From positions 143,778-207,777 of the forward strand of contig CAWFPR010000026.1 of assembly GCA_963817635.1 (NCBI GenBank): a DNA stretch of 64,000 bases, written 5' to 3'. The notes beneath the pieces are model-generated. The model searched no databases and was not told the DNA's origin. It was given only the letters and a program-made list of their open reading frames with translations. Below are positions 45,612 through 54,257 of the stretch, piece by piece (position 1 is the first letter of the stretch; the number at the start of each line of letters is the position of its first letter). The translations under genes were made by a program, and so were the position numbers. This DNA comes from CAWFPR01 sp963817635 (GTDB taxonomy: Bacteria; Acidobacteriota; Vicinamibacteria; Vicinamibacterales; 2-12-FULL-66-21).

Positions 45612-47129
45612 ATGCGCGATGGTACAAACGGCCACTTTTCTAACTGGAAACGGGGAACAGGCTTGGCGCAGACAGAAGCAGAGCTGATCAACAACCCTGT
45701 CGCAGGCCGGCCCACGCTCATCCTGCGTTCGCCGGATTTCCACTCAATCACCGAGGCCGTCGCGGGGCCGCTGGAGGGAGCGACGCCGATCGGCTGGTGG
45801 TTCTTCTTCATCCCGTCGCTCGCGCTCCTCGGTCTTCTCGGTGTGGCGGTCTCGTGGCTGTTCTGGGAGGGGATCGGCGTCTGGGGACTCAACGTTCCCG
45901 TCGGCTGGGCGTGGGACATCACGAACTTCGTCTTCTGGGTCGGGATCGGGCACGCCGGGACGCTCATCTCGGCGATTCTGTTTCTCTTCCGGCAGAAATG
46001 GCGCACCTCGATCAACCGCTCCGCCGAGGCGATGACCATCTTCGCGGTCATGTGCGCCCTGACGTTTCCGGGGATCCACGTCGGGCGCGTCTGGGTCGCT
46101 TACTGGATGTTCCCGATCCCGAACCAGATGGGCGTGTGGCCCAACTTCAGGAGCCCTCTTCTCTGGGACGTTTTCGCGGTCAGCATCTACGGAACGGTTT
46201 CGGTCCTGTTCTGGTACGTCGGCCTGATCCCGGACCTGGCGACGATTCGCGATCGGGCGAAGACCAGCACACGGAAGTACGTCTACGGATTCCTGGCCCT
46301 CGGGTGGCGGGGTTCCGTGCGGCAGTGGCATCACTACGAAACCGCCTACCTCGTTCTCGCAGCCCTCGCGACGCCGCTGGTCCTCTCGGTGCATTCAATC
46401 GTGTCGATGGACTTCGCGGTCTCGCTCCTGCCGGGATGGCACACGACGATCTTCCCGCCCTACTTCGTCGCGGGCGCGATCTTCTCCGGCTTCGCCATGG
46501 TGCTGACGCTCATGGTGATCTGCCGCACGGCGTTCCACCTCGAGAACATCATCACCCTCCGGCACTTCGACCTGATGGCGAAGATCATGCTCGTCACCGG
46601 GACGATGGTCGGCTACGCCTACGCGACGGAGTTCTACACCGCGTGGTACAGCGGGAACCCCTACGAGCTGTTCACGTTCATGAACCGCGCGCTCGGACCG
46701 TACGCCTGGGCCTACTGGATCATGATCTCCTGCAACGTGCTCAGCCCCCAGTTCTTCTGGTTCAGGAAGGCGCGCACCAGCATCCCGATCCTGTTCGTGC
46801 TGTCGATCGTCGTCAACATCGGCATGTGGTTCGAGCGGTTCGTGATCATCGTCTCGTCGCTGCACCGTGACTTCCTGCCGTCATCCTGGGGCTACTTCAC
46901 GCCGACGATCTGGGACATGTCGTGCCTCCTCGGGAGCTTCGGGCTGTTCTTCACGATGTTCTGCCTGTTCGTGCGCTTCTTCCCGATGGTGGCTACCGCC
47001 GAGGTCAAGACCGTCCTGCCGCAAGCCGATCCGCACTGGCAGGCCGGCCCCGAGCGCGAGATCAGAGGTCACGGCACCGCACGGCGGCCGCTTGGGCCGC
47101 CGGAGCCCGCTCCCGGAGGATCCGCCTGA
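45612..47129 (+). CDS. actC: Alternative complex III subunit ActC (NrfD-like)
   Basis: 505 residues; TTG 45663 (after GGGGAA) is an alternative start, giving LAQTEAELINNPV. About ten membrane segments of the NrfD/PsrC fold: GWWFFFIPSLALLGLLGVAVSW, WAWDITNFVFWVGIGHAGTLISAILFL, FPGIHVGRVWVAYWMFPIPN, TTIFPPYFVAGAIFSGFAMVLTLM. This is the quinol-oxidising membrane subunit of alternative complex III, which passes electrons from quinol to a periplasmic carrier. The stop overlaps the actD start (TGATG). The iron-sulfur/molybdopterin-like subunit ActB and the pentahaem cytochrome ActA are not in this window. Confidence 0.92.
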   Translation: MRDGTNGHFSNWKRGTGLAQTEAELINNPVAGRPTLILRSPDFHSITEAVAGPLEGATPIGWWFFFIPSLALLGLLGVAVSWLFWEGIGVWGLNVPVGWAWDITNFVFWVGIGHAGTLISAILFLFRQKWRTSINRSAEAMTIFAVMCALTFPGIHVGRVWVAYWMFPIPNQMGVWPNFRSPLLWDVFAVSIYGTVSVLFWYVGLIPDLATIRDRAKTSTRKYVYGFLALGWRGSVRQWHHYETAYLVLAALATPLVLSVHSIVSMDFAVSLLPGWHTTIFPPYFVAGAIFSGFAMVLTLMVICRTAFHLENIITLRHFDLMAKIMLVTGTMVGYAYATEFYTAWYSGNPYELFTFMNRALGPYAWAYWIMISCNVLSPQFFWFRKARTSIPILFVLSIVVNIGMWFERFVIIVSSLHRDFLPSSWGYFTPTIWDMSCLLGSFGLFFTMFCLFVRFFPMVATAEVKTVLPQADPHWQAGPEREIRGHGTARRPLGPPEPAPGGSA

Positions 47130-47686
47130 TGGCGCTCCCCTTCCCGCGGCTTCCACCGGGGCCCTGCTACGGAATCCTCGCCGAGTTCGCGACGCCGGCG
47201 GATCTCTACCACGCGTGCGAGCGCGTGCGCGACGCGGGCTTCACGCGATGGGACGCCCACACCCCGTTCCCCGTGCACGGCCTCGAGGGAGCGATGGGGC
47301 TCCGCCGCTCCCCGCTTCCCTGGATCGTCCTCGGCATGGGACTGATGGGGGCCGCGCTCGGGTTCGCCTTGCAGTGGTGGGTCCACGCCAGGGCCTATCC
47401 CCTCGTGATCAGCGGCAAACCGTATTTCGCCTGGCCCGCCTACATTCCGATCACCTTCGAGGTCGCCGTCCTCTTCGGCGCGCTAGGCGCCGTCTTCGGC
47501 ATGCTCGGGCTGAACCGGCTCCCCATGCACCACCATCCGCTCTTCCAATCCAGGCTCTTCGAGCGGGTGACAGACGACGCCTTCTTCATCTCGATCGAAT
47601 CGTGGGATCCCCGGTTCGATCCGTCGGCCACGGGCAAGCTGCTGGAGTCGCTCGGCGCGCGAAGCGTCGAGCTGGTGGAGTCCTGA
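47129..47686 (+). CDS. actD: Alternative complex III subunit ActD (DUF3341)
   Basis: 185 residues, CGGAGGA upstream. N-terminal soluble part with ILAEFATPADLYHACERVRDAGFTRWDAHTPFPVHG is characteristic of DUF3341. Two membrane segments follow (PWIVLGMGLMGAALGFALQWWV, ITFEVAVLFGALGAVFGMLGL), then a short C-terminal soluble part. Small membrane subunit of alternative complex III, in contact with ActC. Ends one base before a tiny 20-codon frame that lies where actE would normally be. Confidence 0.9.
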   Translation: MALPFPRLPPGPCYGILAEFATPADLYHACERVRDAGFTRWDAHTPFPVHGLEGAMGLRRSPLPWIVLGMGLMGAALGFALQWWVHARAYPLVISGKPYFAWPAYIPITFEVAVLFGALGAVFGMLGLNRLPMHHHPLFQSRLFERVTDDAFFISIESWDPRFDPSATGKLLESLGARSVELVES

Positions 47687-47749
47687 ATGATCGATCCGCA
47701 GCCCGCAACGCACGGAGTACGCGTGGGCGAACGAGCGGCTAGGAAATGA
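47687..47749 (+). other. Tiny frame in the place of actE
   Basis: ATGATCGATCCG... codes for only 20 residues (MIDPQPATHGVRVGERAARK) and its stop overlaps the actF start. In complete clusters actE encodes a monohaem cytochrome c at this point; no CxxCH motif exists here. It may be a remnant or chance. Confidence 0.3.
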
Positions 47750-48964
47750 GCCCCCCCGAACGCGATCACGTAGCGCTGCGGCCCGAGCAGGCGACCATCC
47801 CGCCGGGGCACTCCTGGAACCGCCTTCCAGCCATCGGTGCCGGCTGCGCGATTCTTGGAGTGATCGCCTGCGCGATTCTGGGGATGGCGAATCCGAGGCA
47901 GTTCTTCTTCTCGTGGCTCGTGTCGTTCCTGTTCTTCCTGAGCCTGGCCCTGGGCGCGCTCTTCTTCGTGCTGATCCAGTACGCCGCACAGGGAGGATGG
48001 GGGGTCGTGCTGCGACGGATCGGGGAGACGATCTTCGCCACGCTTCCCGCGATGGCGGCGCTCTTCCTGCCGCTGTTGCTCGGCCTGCACGATCTGTACT
48101 CGTGGTCCATCCCCGGGGCCGCCGACCACGATGCGCTGCTTCGCTGGAAGGCGCCCTACCTCAACGTGCCGTTCTTCCTGATTCGCGCGGCTGTCTTCTT
48201 CGGAATCTGGTCCTTCATCGCCCTCCTCTACTATCGCGGCTCGCGCGGTCAGGATGCGACGGGAGACCCCGGCGTGTCCGCCCGCCTGCGCCGGCTCGCC
48301 GGTCCCTCCATCATCGTCCTTGCGGTGACCCAGACCCTTGCCTCGATCGACTGGATCATGTCGCTCACCCCGCACTGGTACTCGACCATGTTCGGCGTCT
48401 ATTTCTTCGCGGGCTCCTTCGTCGGGTTCATCGCGCTGCTGTCGATCGTCGTCGGTGGCCATGCGCCGGGCGGGACTGCTCGACACGGTCATCAGCCCCG
48501 AACACCTGCACGATGTCGGAAAGTTCCTCTTTGCCTTCACCGCCTTCTGGGCGTATATCGCCTTCTCGCAGTTCCTCCTGATCTGGTACGCGAACCTCCC
48601 TGAGGAGACGATCTGGTTCAAGGCCCGCATGGAGGGGTCCTGGATGCAGGTCTCGATCTTCCTCGCGGTCGGACATTTCGTGGCTCCGTTCCTCTTCCTG
48701 ATGGGGCGGAGCGTCAAGCGGAAAGGCACGACCCTGGCCCTGGCGGGAGCGTGGCTCCTCGCTATGCACTTCGTCGACCTCTACTGGCAGATCATGCCGA
48801 CGCTCCATCCCGAGGGAATCCGTCCGTCCGTGCTGGACCTGGCTGCGCTCCTGGCGGTCGGCGGATGCTTCGTCGCGAGTGCGAGCTGGCTGATGCGACG
48901 CCAGGCGCTCGTACCGCTGCGCGATCCGAGGCTCGCCGAATCGCTCGCCTTCGAGAACGCCTGA
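47746..48964 (+). CDS. actF: Alternative complex III subunit ActF (NrfD-like), frameshifted
   Basis: About 405 residues after correction. About ten membrane segments: RLPAIGAGCAILGVIACAILG, FFFSWLVSFLFFLSLALGALFFVLIQ, PSIIVLAVTQTLASIDWIMSL, HWYSTMFGVYFFAGSFVGFIALL, and after the shift VGKFLFAFTAFWAYIAFSQFLLIWYANLPEETIWF. The HWYSTMFG and IWYANLPEET segments are diagnostic for this quinol:cytochrome oxidoreductase subunit. One extra G near 48454 breaks the frame between SIVV and AMRRAGLLDTVI. Confidence 0.88.
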
Positions 48965-49119
48965 GGTCTGGCAGCGGCCGCTGCCGCCGGAACCGGCGGT
49001 CCGCGCCGGGCCGGGGTTGCACAGATGGCGAGGCCGGTGTACAGTCGGCCCCCACCCGGGAGGAGCAGAGGGCGGCGTCCAGGACGACGACGAGGCAGGT
49101 CTTGATGAAGGAGCCAAGC

Positions 49120-49857
49120 ATGCACAGGACAGGGAATGCGTTGTGGCGGGCGGCCGGGTTGATCGCGGTGACGGCCTGGCTGGGCACCGCCACCGGCGCC
49201 GCCGCGGGCGCCTCCTCGATCACTGGAACCATCACCTTCGACGGGAAAGTCCCGAATCTCGCGCCGCTGACCATGGACGCCGACCCCGTCTGCGCCAGGA
49301 AGCACTCGGCGCCCGTGGCGAACGAGATGCTGGTCCTCGGCCCGGCAATACCATGGCGAACATCATGGTCTGGGTCTCGAAGGGACTCCCGGCCGGGAAG
49401 ACCTGGCCCGTTCCCAAGACTCCGGTGGTGATGGATCAGGATGGCTGTCAGGTACAAACCGCACGTGATGGGGATCATGGTCGGACAGACCTACAAGATC
49501 CTCAACTCCGACGGCATCCTCCACAACGTCCACGCGCTTCCCAAGATCAACAAGGCGTTCAATCGGGCGATGCCGCCGACGGTGAAGGAGGCGACCGCGA
49601 CCTTCGACAAACCGGAGGCGCTCTTCATGGTCAAGTGCGACGTCCACCCGTGGATGAACGCCTACGTCGGCGTCTTCACCAATCCCTTCTTCTCGGTGAC
49701 GGGAAAAGACGGGAAGTTCACGATTTCGGGCCTCGACCCGGGGACCTACGAGATCAGCGCCTGGCACGAAAGGCTGGGGACGCAGACGGCCACCGTCACG
49801 GTTGACGCCAGCGGAACGAAGGTCCAGAACTTCAAGTTCGCCGTGCCCGCCAAGTAG
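49120..49857 (+). CDS. Exported cupredoxin-like copper protein with carboxypeptidase-regulatory-like fold, two compensating frameshifts
   Basis: About 245 residues. AAGGAG six bases before ATG 49120 decides the start. Signal peptide ends GAAAGASS. Reading frame changes near 49340 (one base lost) and near 49451 (one G gained), restoring the original frame; joined, the protein reads ANIMVWVSKGLPAGKTWPVP, then YKPHVMGIMVGQTYKILNSD. Type I copper-type ligands are visible: His in DGILHNVHALPK and Cys, His, Met in KCDVHPWMNAY, the CxxHxxM spacing of amicyanin. A C-terminal beta part (GKFTISGLDPGTYEISAWHE) follows. Between actF and coxA, it may be the electron carrier between them. Confidence 0.75.
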
Positions 49858-49875
49858 CGGTCGTGAGAGAGCCAC

Positions 49876-51637
49876 ATGAGTGAGCAGGCTGTCGGCGTCG
49901 CCCCCGGACCACACGCGCACGAAGCCCATCACGAGGAGTTGGGCTTCTGGCGCAAGTACGTCTTCTCGACCGACCACAAGGTCATCGGCATCCAGTACGC
50001 GATCACCGGCCTCCTGTTCCTGCTCTTCGGCTTTTCGCTGATGATGCTCATGCGCTGGCAGCTCGCCTATCCGGGCGCCGCGCTGCCGATGCTCGGCCGG
50101 ATCCTCGGCGACGCGCGCATGCCGGGCGGGACGATGCTCCCGGAGTTCTACAACGAGCTCGGGGCGATGCACGGCACCATCATGGTCTTCCTCGGCGTGG
50201 TGCCGCTCGCCGTCGGGGGATTCGGGAACTTCGTGCTGCCGCTCCAGATTGGAGCCCAGGACATGGCGTTCCCGAAGCTCAATATGCTGAGCTACTGGTC
50301 GTTCTTCCTCGGCGGCGTCACGATGCTCGCCAGCTTCCTCGTCCCCGGGGGAGCCGCGCAATCCGGCTGGACATCCTACGCACCCCTCTCCATCCTGGCG
50401 GGCATGGGCCAGACCGTCTGGCTCATCGGGATGATCTTCCTGATCACCTCGTCGCTGTTCGGCGCGATCAACTTCATCACGACGACGATCCAGCTCCGCG
50501 CCAGGGGGCTGTCGTTCATGCGGTTCCCGTTCTTCGTGTGGACCCAGTTCGTCACGGCGTTCCTGCTGCTCCTGGCGTTCCCGCCGCTCGAAGCGGCGTC
50601 GGTCCTGCAGTTGATGGATCGTGTGGCCGGCACGAGCTTCTTCCTCCCGAGCGGCCTCGTCGTCAGCGGCCAGGTCATCCAGGTGGCCGGCGGAGGCAAC
50701 CCGCTCCTCTGGCAGCACCTGTTCTGGTTCCTGGCGCACCCGGAGGTCTACGTCCTGATCCTTCCGGCGATGGGCATCGTGGCGGAGATCATCGCGAACA
50801 ACACCCGGAAGCCTCTGTGGGGTTACCGCTCGATGGTCTACTCGCTCATCTTCCTCGGCTTCATGTCCTTCATCGTGTGGGCGCACCACATGTTCATGAC
50901 CGGCATGGGGACGACGATGGCGGCGTTCTTCCAGACGACGACGATGATCATCTCGATCCCGTCGGTGGTGATTCTGACGGCCCTGGTCATCTCGTTGTGG
51001 GGTGGATCGATCCGCTTCAACACGCCCATGCTCTTTGCGACCGCCTTCCTGCCGATGTTCGGCATCGGCGGGCTCACGGGACTCCCGCTCGGCCTGAACG
51101 TCGCGGACATCCCGCTGCACGACACCTACTACGTCATCGGGCACTTCCACTACGTCGTCGCGCCCGGGACGATCTTCGCGCTCTTCGCAGGGGTGTACTA
51201 CTGGTTCCCGAAGGCGACCGGCCGGAGGATGAACGAGACGCTCGGCAAGATCCATTTCGTCGGCTCGTTCGTCTGCATGAACGTCGATCTTCATGCCGAT
51301 GTTCCTCATCGGGCTGGCCGGCGTCTCGCGGCGGTTGTACGACGGTGGGGCGACGTACGCGTTTGCGCAGCCGGTCCTCCACCTGAACGTCGTGTCCTCC
51401 TGGGGCGCGTGGATCCTCGCCATCTTCCAGCTTCCGTTCATCTTCAATTTCTTCTGGAGCATCCGGAAGGGTGAGAAGACCGTGGAGAACCCGTGGCAGG
51501 CCACGACGCTCGAATGGGCCGCTCCGTCGCCTCCCCCGCACGGCAATTTCGTCGTGGCTCCTGAAGCGTACCGCGGGCCATATGAATATAGCGTTCCGGG
51601 CGCGGCGAAGGATTTCGTGCCGCAGTACGAGGCGTAA
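49876..51637 (+). CDS. coxA: Cytochrome c oxidase subunit I, frameshifted near the end
   Basis: About 586 residues. Haem-copper oxidase core with the six His ligands: ELGAMHGTIMVFLGVV (helix II), LAHPEVYVLILPAMG (helix VI, with the Glu of A1-type enzymes and the His-Tyr pair), VWAHHMFMTGM (helix VII), and VIGHFHYVVAPG (helix X, two His). D-channel residues are seen in FGNFVLPLQIGAQDMAFPKLN. Near 51286 one extra G shifts the frame; corrected, the protein runs MNVIFMPMFLIGLAGVSRRLYDGG to the stop at 51637, which overlaps the coxC start. Confidence 0.93.
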
Positions 51638-52227
51638 TGGAGATCCCTTACACCGTAGAGGTTCGCCCGGACACGGGACTCACCAACGGCAAGATCGGCA
51701 TCTGGCTCTTCCTGGCCTCGGAAGTCATGCTGTTCGGAGCCCTGTTTGCGAGCTACATCCTGATCCGGACCGGGGCGGAGACCTGGCCACGGGGCGACAC
51801 GATTCTGAACGTCCCGCTCGCCACGTTCAACACGCTCGTCCTGATTTCGTCCTCGGTCACGATGGTCATGGCCTGGGCGTCGCTGAAGCGCCACCGATTC
51901 GGGACCTTCCGGCTCTACATGGGAACGACGATCCTGCTCGGGTGCGTCTTCCTCACGGTCAAGTACTTCGAGTACAGCCACAAGTTCGAGAACGGGCTGT
52001 TTCCCAGCACCAACAACTTTCTCGCGATCTACTTCACCCTGACCGGCCTGCACATGCTCCACGTGTTCGGCGGGATGGCGGTGAACGCCTATTTCTGGGG
52101 CCCCGGATCGAAGCTGTGGAAGACGAATCCGGAGTGGTTCACCAACCGTGTAGAGAACGCGGGGCTCTTCTGGCACTTCGTGGATCTGGTCTGGATTTTC
52201 CTGTTCCCGACCCTGTATCTTCTCTAG
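51637..52227 (+). CDS. coxC: Cytochrome c oxidase subunit III
   Basis: 196 residues with five membrane segments: GKIGIWLFLASEVMLFGALFASYILI, TFNTLVLISSSVTMVMAWASL, MGTTILLGCVFLTVKYFEYSH, LAIYFTLTGLHMLHVFGGM, HFVDLVWIFLFPTLYLL. The FxxSE and GLHMLHV elements are typical of CoxC. Start overlaps the coxA stop (TAATG). Confidence 0.93.
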   Translation: MEIPYTVEVRPDTGLTNGKIGIWLFLASEVMLFGALFASYILIRTGAETWPRGDTILNVPLATFNTLVLISSSVTMVMAWASLKRHRFGTFRLYMGTTILLGCVFLTVKYFEYSHKFENGLFPSTNNFLAIYFTLTGLHMLHVFGGMAVNAYFWGPGSKLWKTNPEWFTNRVENAGLFWHFVDLVWIFLFPTLYLL

Positions 52228-52236
52228 ACACCAGCC

Positions 52237-52542
52237 ATGACGACCGACCACGCGGCTGACATCGACAGGCACGTCAGGATCTACATCACGGTCTTCGTGG
52301 CGCTGATGGCCCTGACGATCATCACGGTGGCGATCTCGCGCTTTCACCTGCCCGTGCCGATTGCCGTGACGGTGGCGCTGCTCGTCGCGACCGTCAAGGG
52401 ATCGCTGGTGGCCTGCTACTTCATGCACCTGCTCTCCGAGAAGAAGCTGATCTACGCGGTCCTGGTACTGACCGCTGCCTTCTTCGCCGTGCTGCTGGCC
52501 CTTCCCGTCCTGACCGTCCAGGACGGATACTGGATTCACTGA
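52237..52542 (+). CDS. coxD: Cytochrome oxidase subunit IV (caa3-type small membrane subunit)
   Basis: 101 residues with three membrane segments (YITVFVALMALTIITVAI, IAVTVALLVATVKGSLVACYFMHL, AVLVLTAAFFAVLLALPVL). The VKGSLVACYFMHL sequence is the hallmark of the small subunit IV of Bacillus/Acidobacteria caa3-type oxidases. Its stop overlaps the next start. Confidence 0.87.
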   Translation: MTTDHAADIDRHVRIYITVFVALMALTIITVAISRFHLPVPIAVTVALLVATVKGSLVACYFMHLLSEKKLIYAVLVLTAAFFAVLLALPVLTVQDGYWIH

Positions 52543-52742
52543 TGAACCTCAGGCTGGTCCACGCGGTCGTGATTTTTCTCTCCGCGGCCCTCGCGGTGGT
52601 GTTCGGGCTCTGGTGCCTGGGCGTGTACGGCCGGGAGCACGGGGTTGCCAGCCTGCTCGCAGCCGTGGCGGCGTTCGCCCTGTCGGGCGGCCTGGTCGCC
52701 TACGACCGATGGTTCCTGCGCAAGACGAGGACGCTGTCATGA
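52542..52742 (+). CDS. Small two-TM membrane protein in the oxidase operon
   Basis: 66 residues: AVVIFLSAALAVVFGLWCLGVYG, a short loop, ASLLAAVAAFALSGGLVAYDRWF. Starts with overlapping TGATG after coxD. Too short to assign; probably an accessory or assembly subunit. Confidence 0.65.
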   Translation: MNLRLVHAVVIFLSAALAVVFGLWCLGVYGREHGVASLLAAVAAFALSGGLVAYDRWFLRKTRTLS

Positions 52743-52745
52743 AGC

Positions 52746-53036
52746 GTGAAGATGACACGCCACTGGGGAATCCGGCGGGTATTCACGACGGCGGCGGCCG
52801 TGCTGGTCGGCGGCGCTTCGAGCGTCCTGGCCTGCCCGCTGTGTTTCGGGGCGGAAGAGACTTCGATGGTTGACGGGACGAAGCTCGGCATCCTGGTGAT
52901 GCTGGTCATCACGCTGACGGTGCAGGGCAGCTTCGTGGCCTTCTTCTTGTACCTCCGCAAGCGCGCGAAGCGCAACGCGGACGTCGAGCTCGACACGGAA
53001 TGGTCGAAGCTCCAGGGAGCGTCGAGAACATCATGA
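52746..53036 (+). CDS. Small exported or membrane protein in the oxidase operon
   Basis: 96 residues from GTG 52746 (ATG 52752 gives 94). A signal-like N-terminus ends at SSVLACPLCFGAEETS, with a CxxC motif, and is followed by one membrane segment (LGILVMLVITLTVQGSFVAFFLYL) and a basic tail. Its stop overlaps the coxB start. A role in copper handling is possible because of the Cys pair, but this is a guess. Confidence 0.62.
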   Translation: MKMTRHWGIRRVFTTAAAVLVGGASSVLACPLCFGAEETSMVDGTKLGILVMLVITLTVQGSFVAFFLYLRKRAKRNADVELDTEWSKLQGASRTS

Positions 53037-53839
53037 CTCACTGGCTGGGACTTCCGGCGCTCGCCTCTGCTCAGGGCGCGCAGATCGACAGCCTGATCGG
53101 CTGGGTGCACCTCTTCATGATCGCCCTGTTCGCCGGGTGGGGCGGGTTCTTCCTTTATGCCCTGATCCGTTTCCGCCAGTCGCGGCATCCGGTGGCGAGC
53201 TACACGGGCGCCAGGTCGCACTCGTCGAGCTATCTCGAGATCGGCGTGGCCGTGGTCGAGGCGATTCTCCTGTTCGGATTCTCGATCCCGCTCTGGGCTG
53301 CACGGGTCGATCGCATGCCGCCGGAGAACGAAGCGCTGGTCGTCGAGGTCACCGGCGAGCAGTTCGCATGGAACGTCCACTATGCCGGCCCCGACGGCGT
53401 GTTCGGCCGCGGGGACATCAAGCTGGTGGATGCCCAGTCAAACCCGCTGGGACTCGATCGGTCCATCGCCGGCGCGAAGGACGACATCACGACGCTCAAT
53501 CAGCTCTATCTGCCCGTGGGCAGGCCGATCATCGTCAAGCTCAGGAGCAAGGACGTCATCCACAGCTTCAACGTGCCCGAGTTTCGCGTCAAGCAGGACG
53601 CCGTGCCGGGCTTCACCATCCCCGTCTGGTTCACCCCCAACGTCACGACCGCGGACATGCGGACCCGGATGGGGAATCCCGACTTCCAGTACCAGATCGC
53701 CTGCGCGCAGCTCTGCGGTCTGGGCCATTACCGGATGCGGGGCTTCGTCACCGTCCTCGGCGCCGAGGAGTTCCAGAAGTGGCTGGAGTCCGAGGAAGCG
53801 AAGCTCAAGGAGCAGGGCGGCGACAGTATCTGGAAGTGA
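53033..53839 (+). CDS. coxB: Cytochrome c oxidase subunit II
   Basis: 268 residues; no N-terminal signal cleavage is obvious but two membrane segments are (LIGWVHLFMIALFAGWGGFFLYALI, SYLEIGVAVVEAILLFGFSIPLW). The CuA site is intact: VIHSFNVPEFRVKQDAVPG (His) and CAQLCGLGHYRM (Cys, Cys, His, Met; the common SELC Glu is Gln). There is no C-terminal haem c domain, so a soluble carrier must deliver electrons. Last in the operon, an unusual place for coxB. Confidence 0.93.
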   Translation: MTHWLGLPALASAQGAQIDSLIGWVHLFMIALFAGWGGFFLYALIRFRQSRHPVASYTGARSHSSSYLEIGVAVVEAILLFGFSIPLWAARVDRMPPENEALVVEVTGEQFAWNVHYAGPDGVFGRGDIKLVDAQSNPLGLDRSIAGAKDDITTLNQLYLPVGRPIIVKLRSKDVIHSFNVPEFRVKQDAVPGFTIPVWFTPNVTTADMRTRMGNPDFQYQIACAQLCGLGHYRMRGFVTVLGAEEFQKWLESEEAKLKEQGGDSIWK

Positions 53840-54059
53840 GTTGAGGGTCCGGCTACTTCCTCTTGTACGTAAACGTCGTTTGCCCAAGAAATTCGCCGTC
53901 CAACTCGGCGGTGCTTGCCACAACGAGCCGGCAGCCCGCGCAAGCCCGCATGGCGAACGCCGACACCCCCCGGGGGAGCTTCAACCCAGCTTCAACCGAG
54001 GTCGAAGCTAGGTCGAAGCTAGGTCGAAGCTAGGTCGAAGCTGGGTCGAAGCTCCGACG
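53840..54059. other. Gap after the oxidase operon with repeat array
   Basis: Between the convergent ends of coxB and a PCP-reductase-domain gene. On the minus strand, 53853-53951 holds a 32-codon frame (MRACAGCRLV, ending TTFTYKRK) that could be a gene remnant; there is no start signal. The rest is the 11-bp repeat array listed separately. Confidence 0.4.
53977..54053. repeat. 11-bp repeat array, two inverted and five direct units
   Basis: Two units AGCTTCAACC(C/G) at 53977 and 53988 are followed by five units (A/G)GGTCGAAGCT at 53999, 54010, 54021, 54032 and 54043. All are spaced by exactly 11 bases. Inverted and direct units are near-complementary, so the array can fold into a hairpin that could end transcription from coxB. 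Confidence 0.8.
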
Positions 54060-54257
54060 CTACCCGAACAGCTTGGGCGTGGGCATCCGCGCGCGGATCC
54101 GTTCGAGTTCTGCCACGGTCACGCGATCGAGCCCGTTCTTCCGGCAGGACTCTTCGACGGCCCTGACGACCATCCCGCGCACGAACACAGGAATCTTCTT
54201 CATGCGCGCGGCCGCCTCGTCGTCCCACGCGATGGTCGGCGGCGCTGTCGTGGCCAT
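54060..54257 (-). CDS. Stand-alone PCP-reductase-domain protein
   Basis: 65 residues, almost entirely one PCP_red domain: IAWDDEAAARMKKIPVFVRGMVVRAVEESCRKNG, then RVTVAELERIRARMP. This domain is otherwise the C-terminus of the BchB/ChlB subunit of dark-operative protochlorophyllide reductase, where it covers the tetrapyrrole (family knowledge). No photosynthesis genes are present. Overlaps the end of the radical SAM gene, so translation may be coupled. The second PCP_red domain of this operon is in the gene at 55638. Confidence 0.72.
   Translation of the reverse strand: MATTAPPTIAWDDEAAARMKKIPVFVRGMVVRAVEESCRKNGLDRVTVAELERIRARMPTPKLFG

Noticed and set aside
49363..52539. Minus-strand open frame of over 1000 codons opposite the cupredoxin, coxA and coxC genes
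   Set aside because: It is the complement of well-identified oxidase genes in a GC-rich genome; Arg/His/Glu-rich composition and no family motif.
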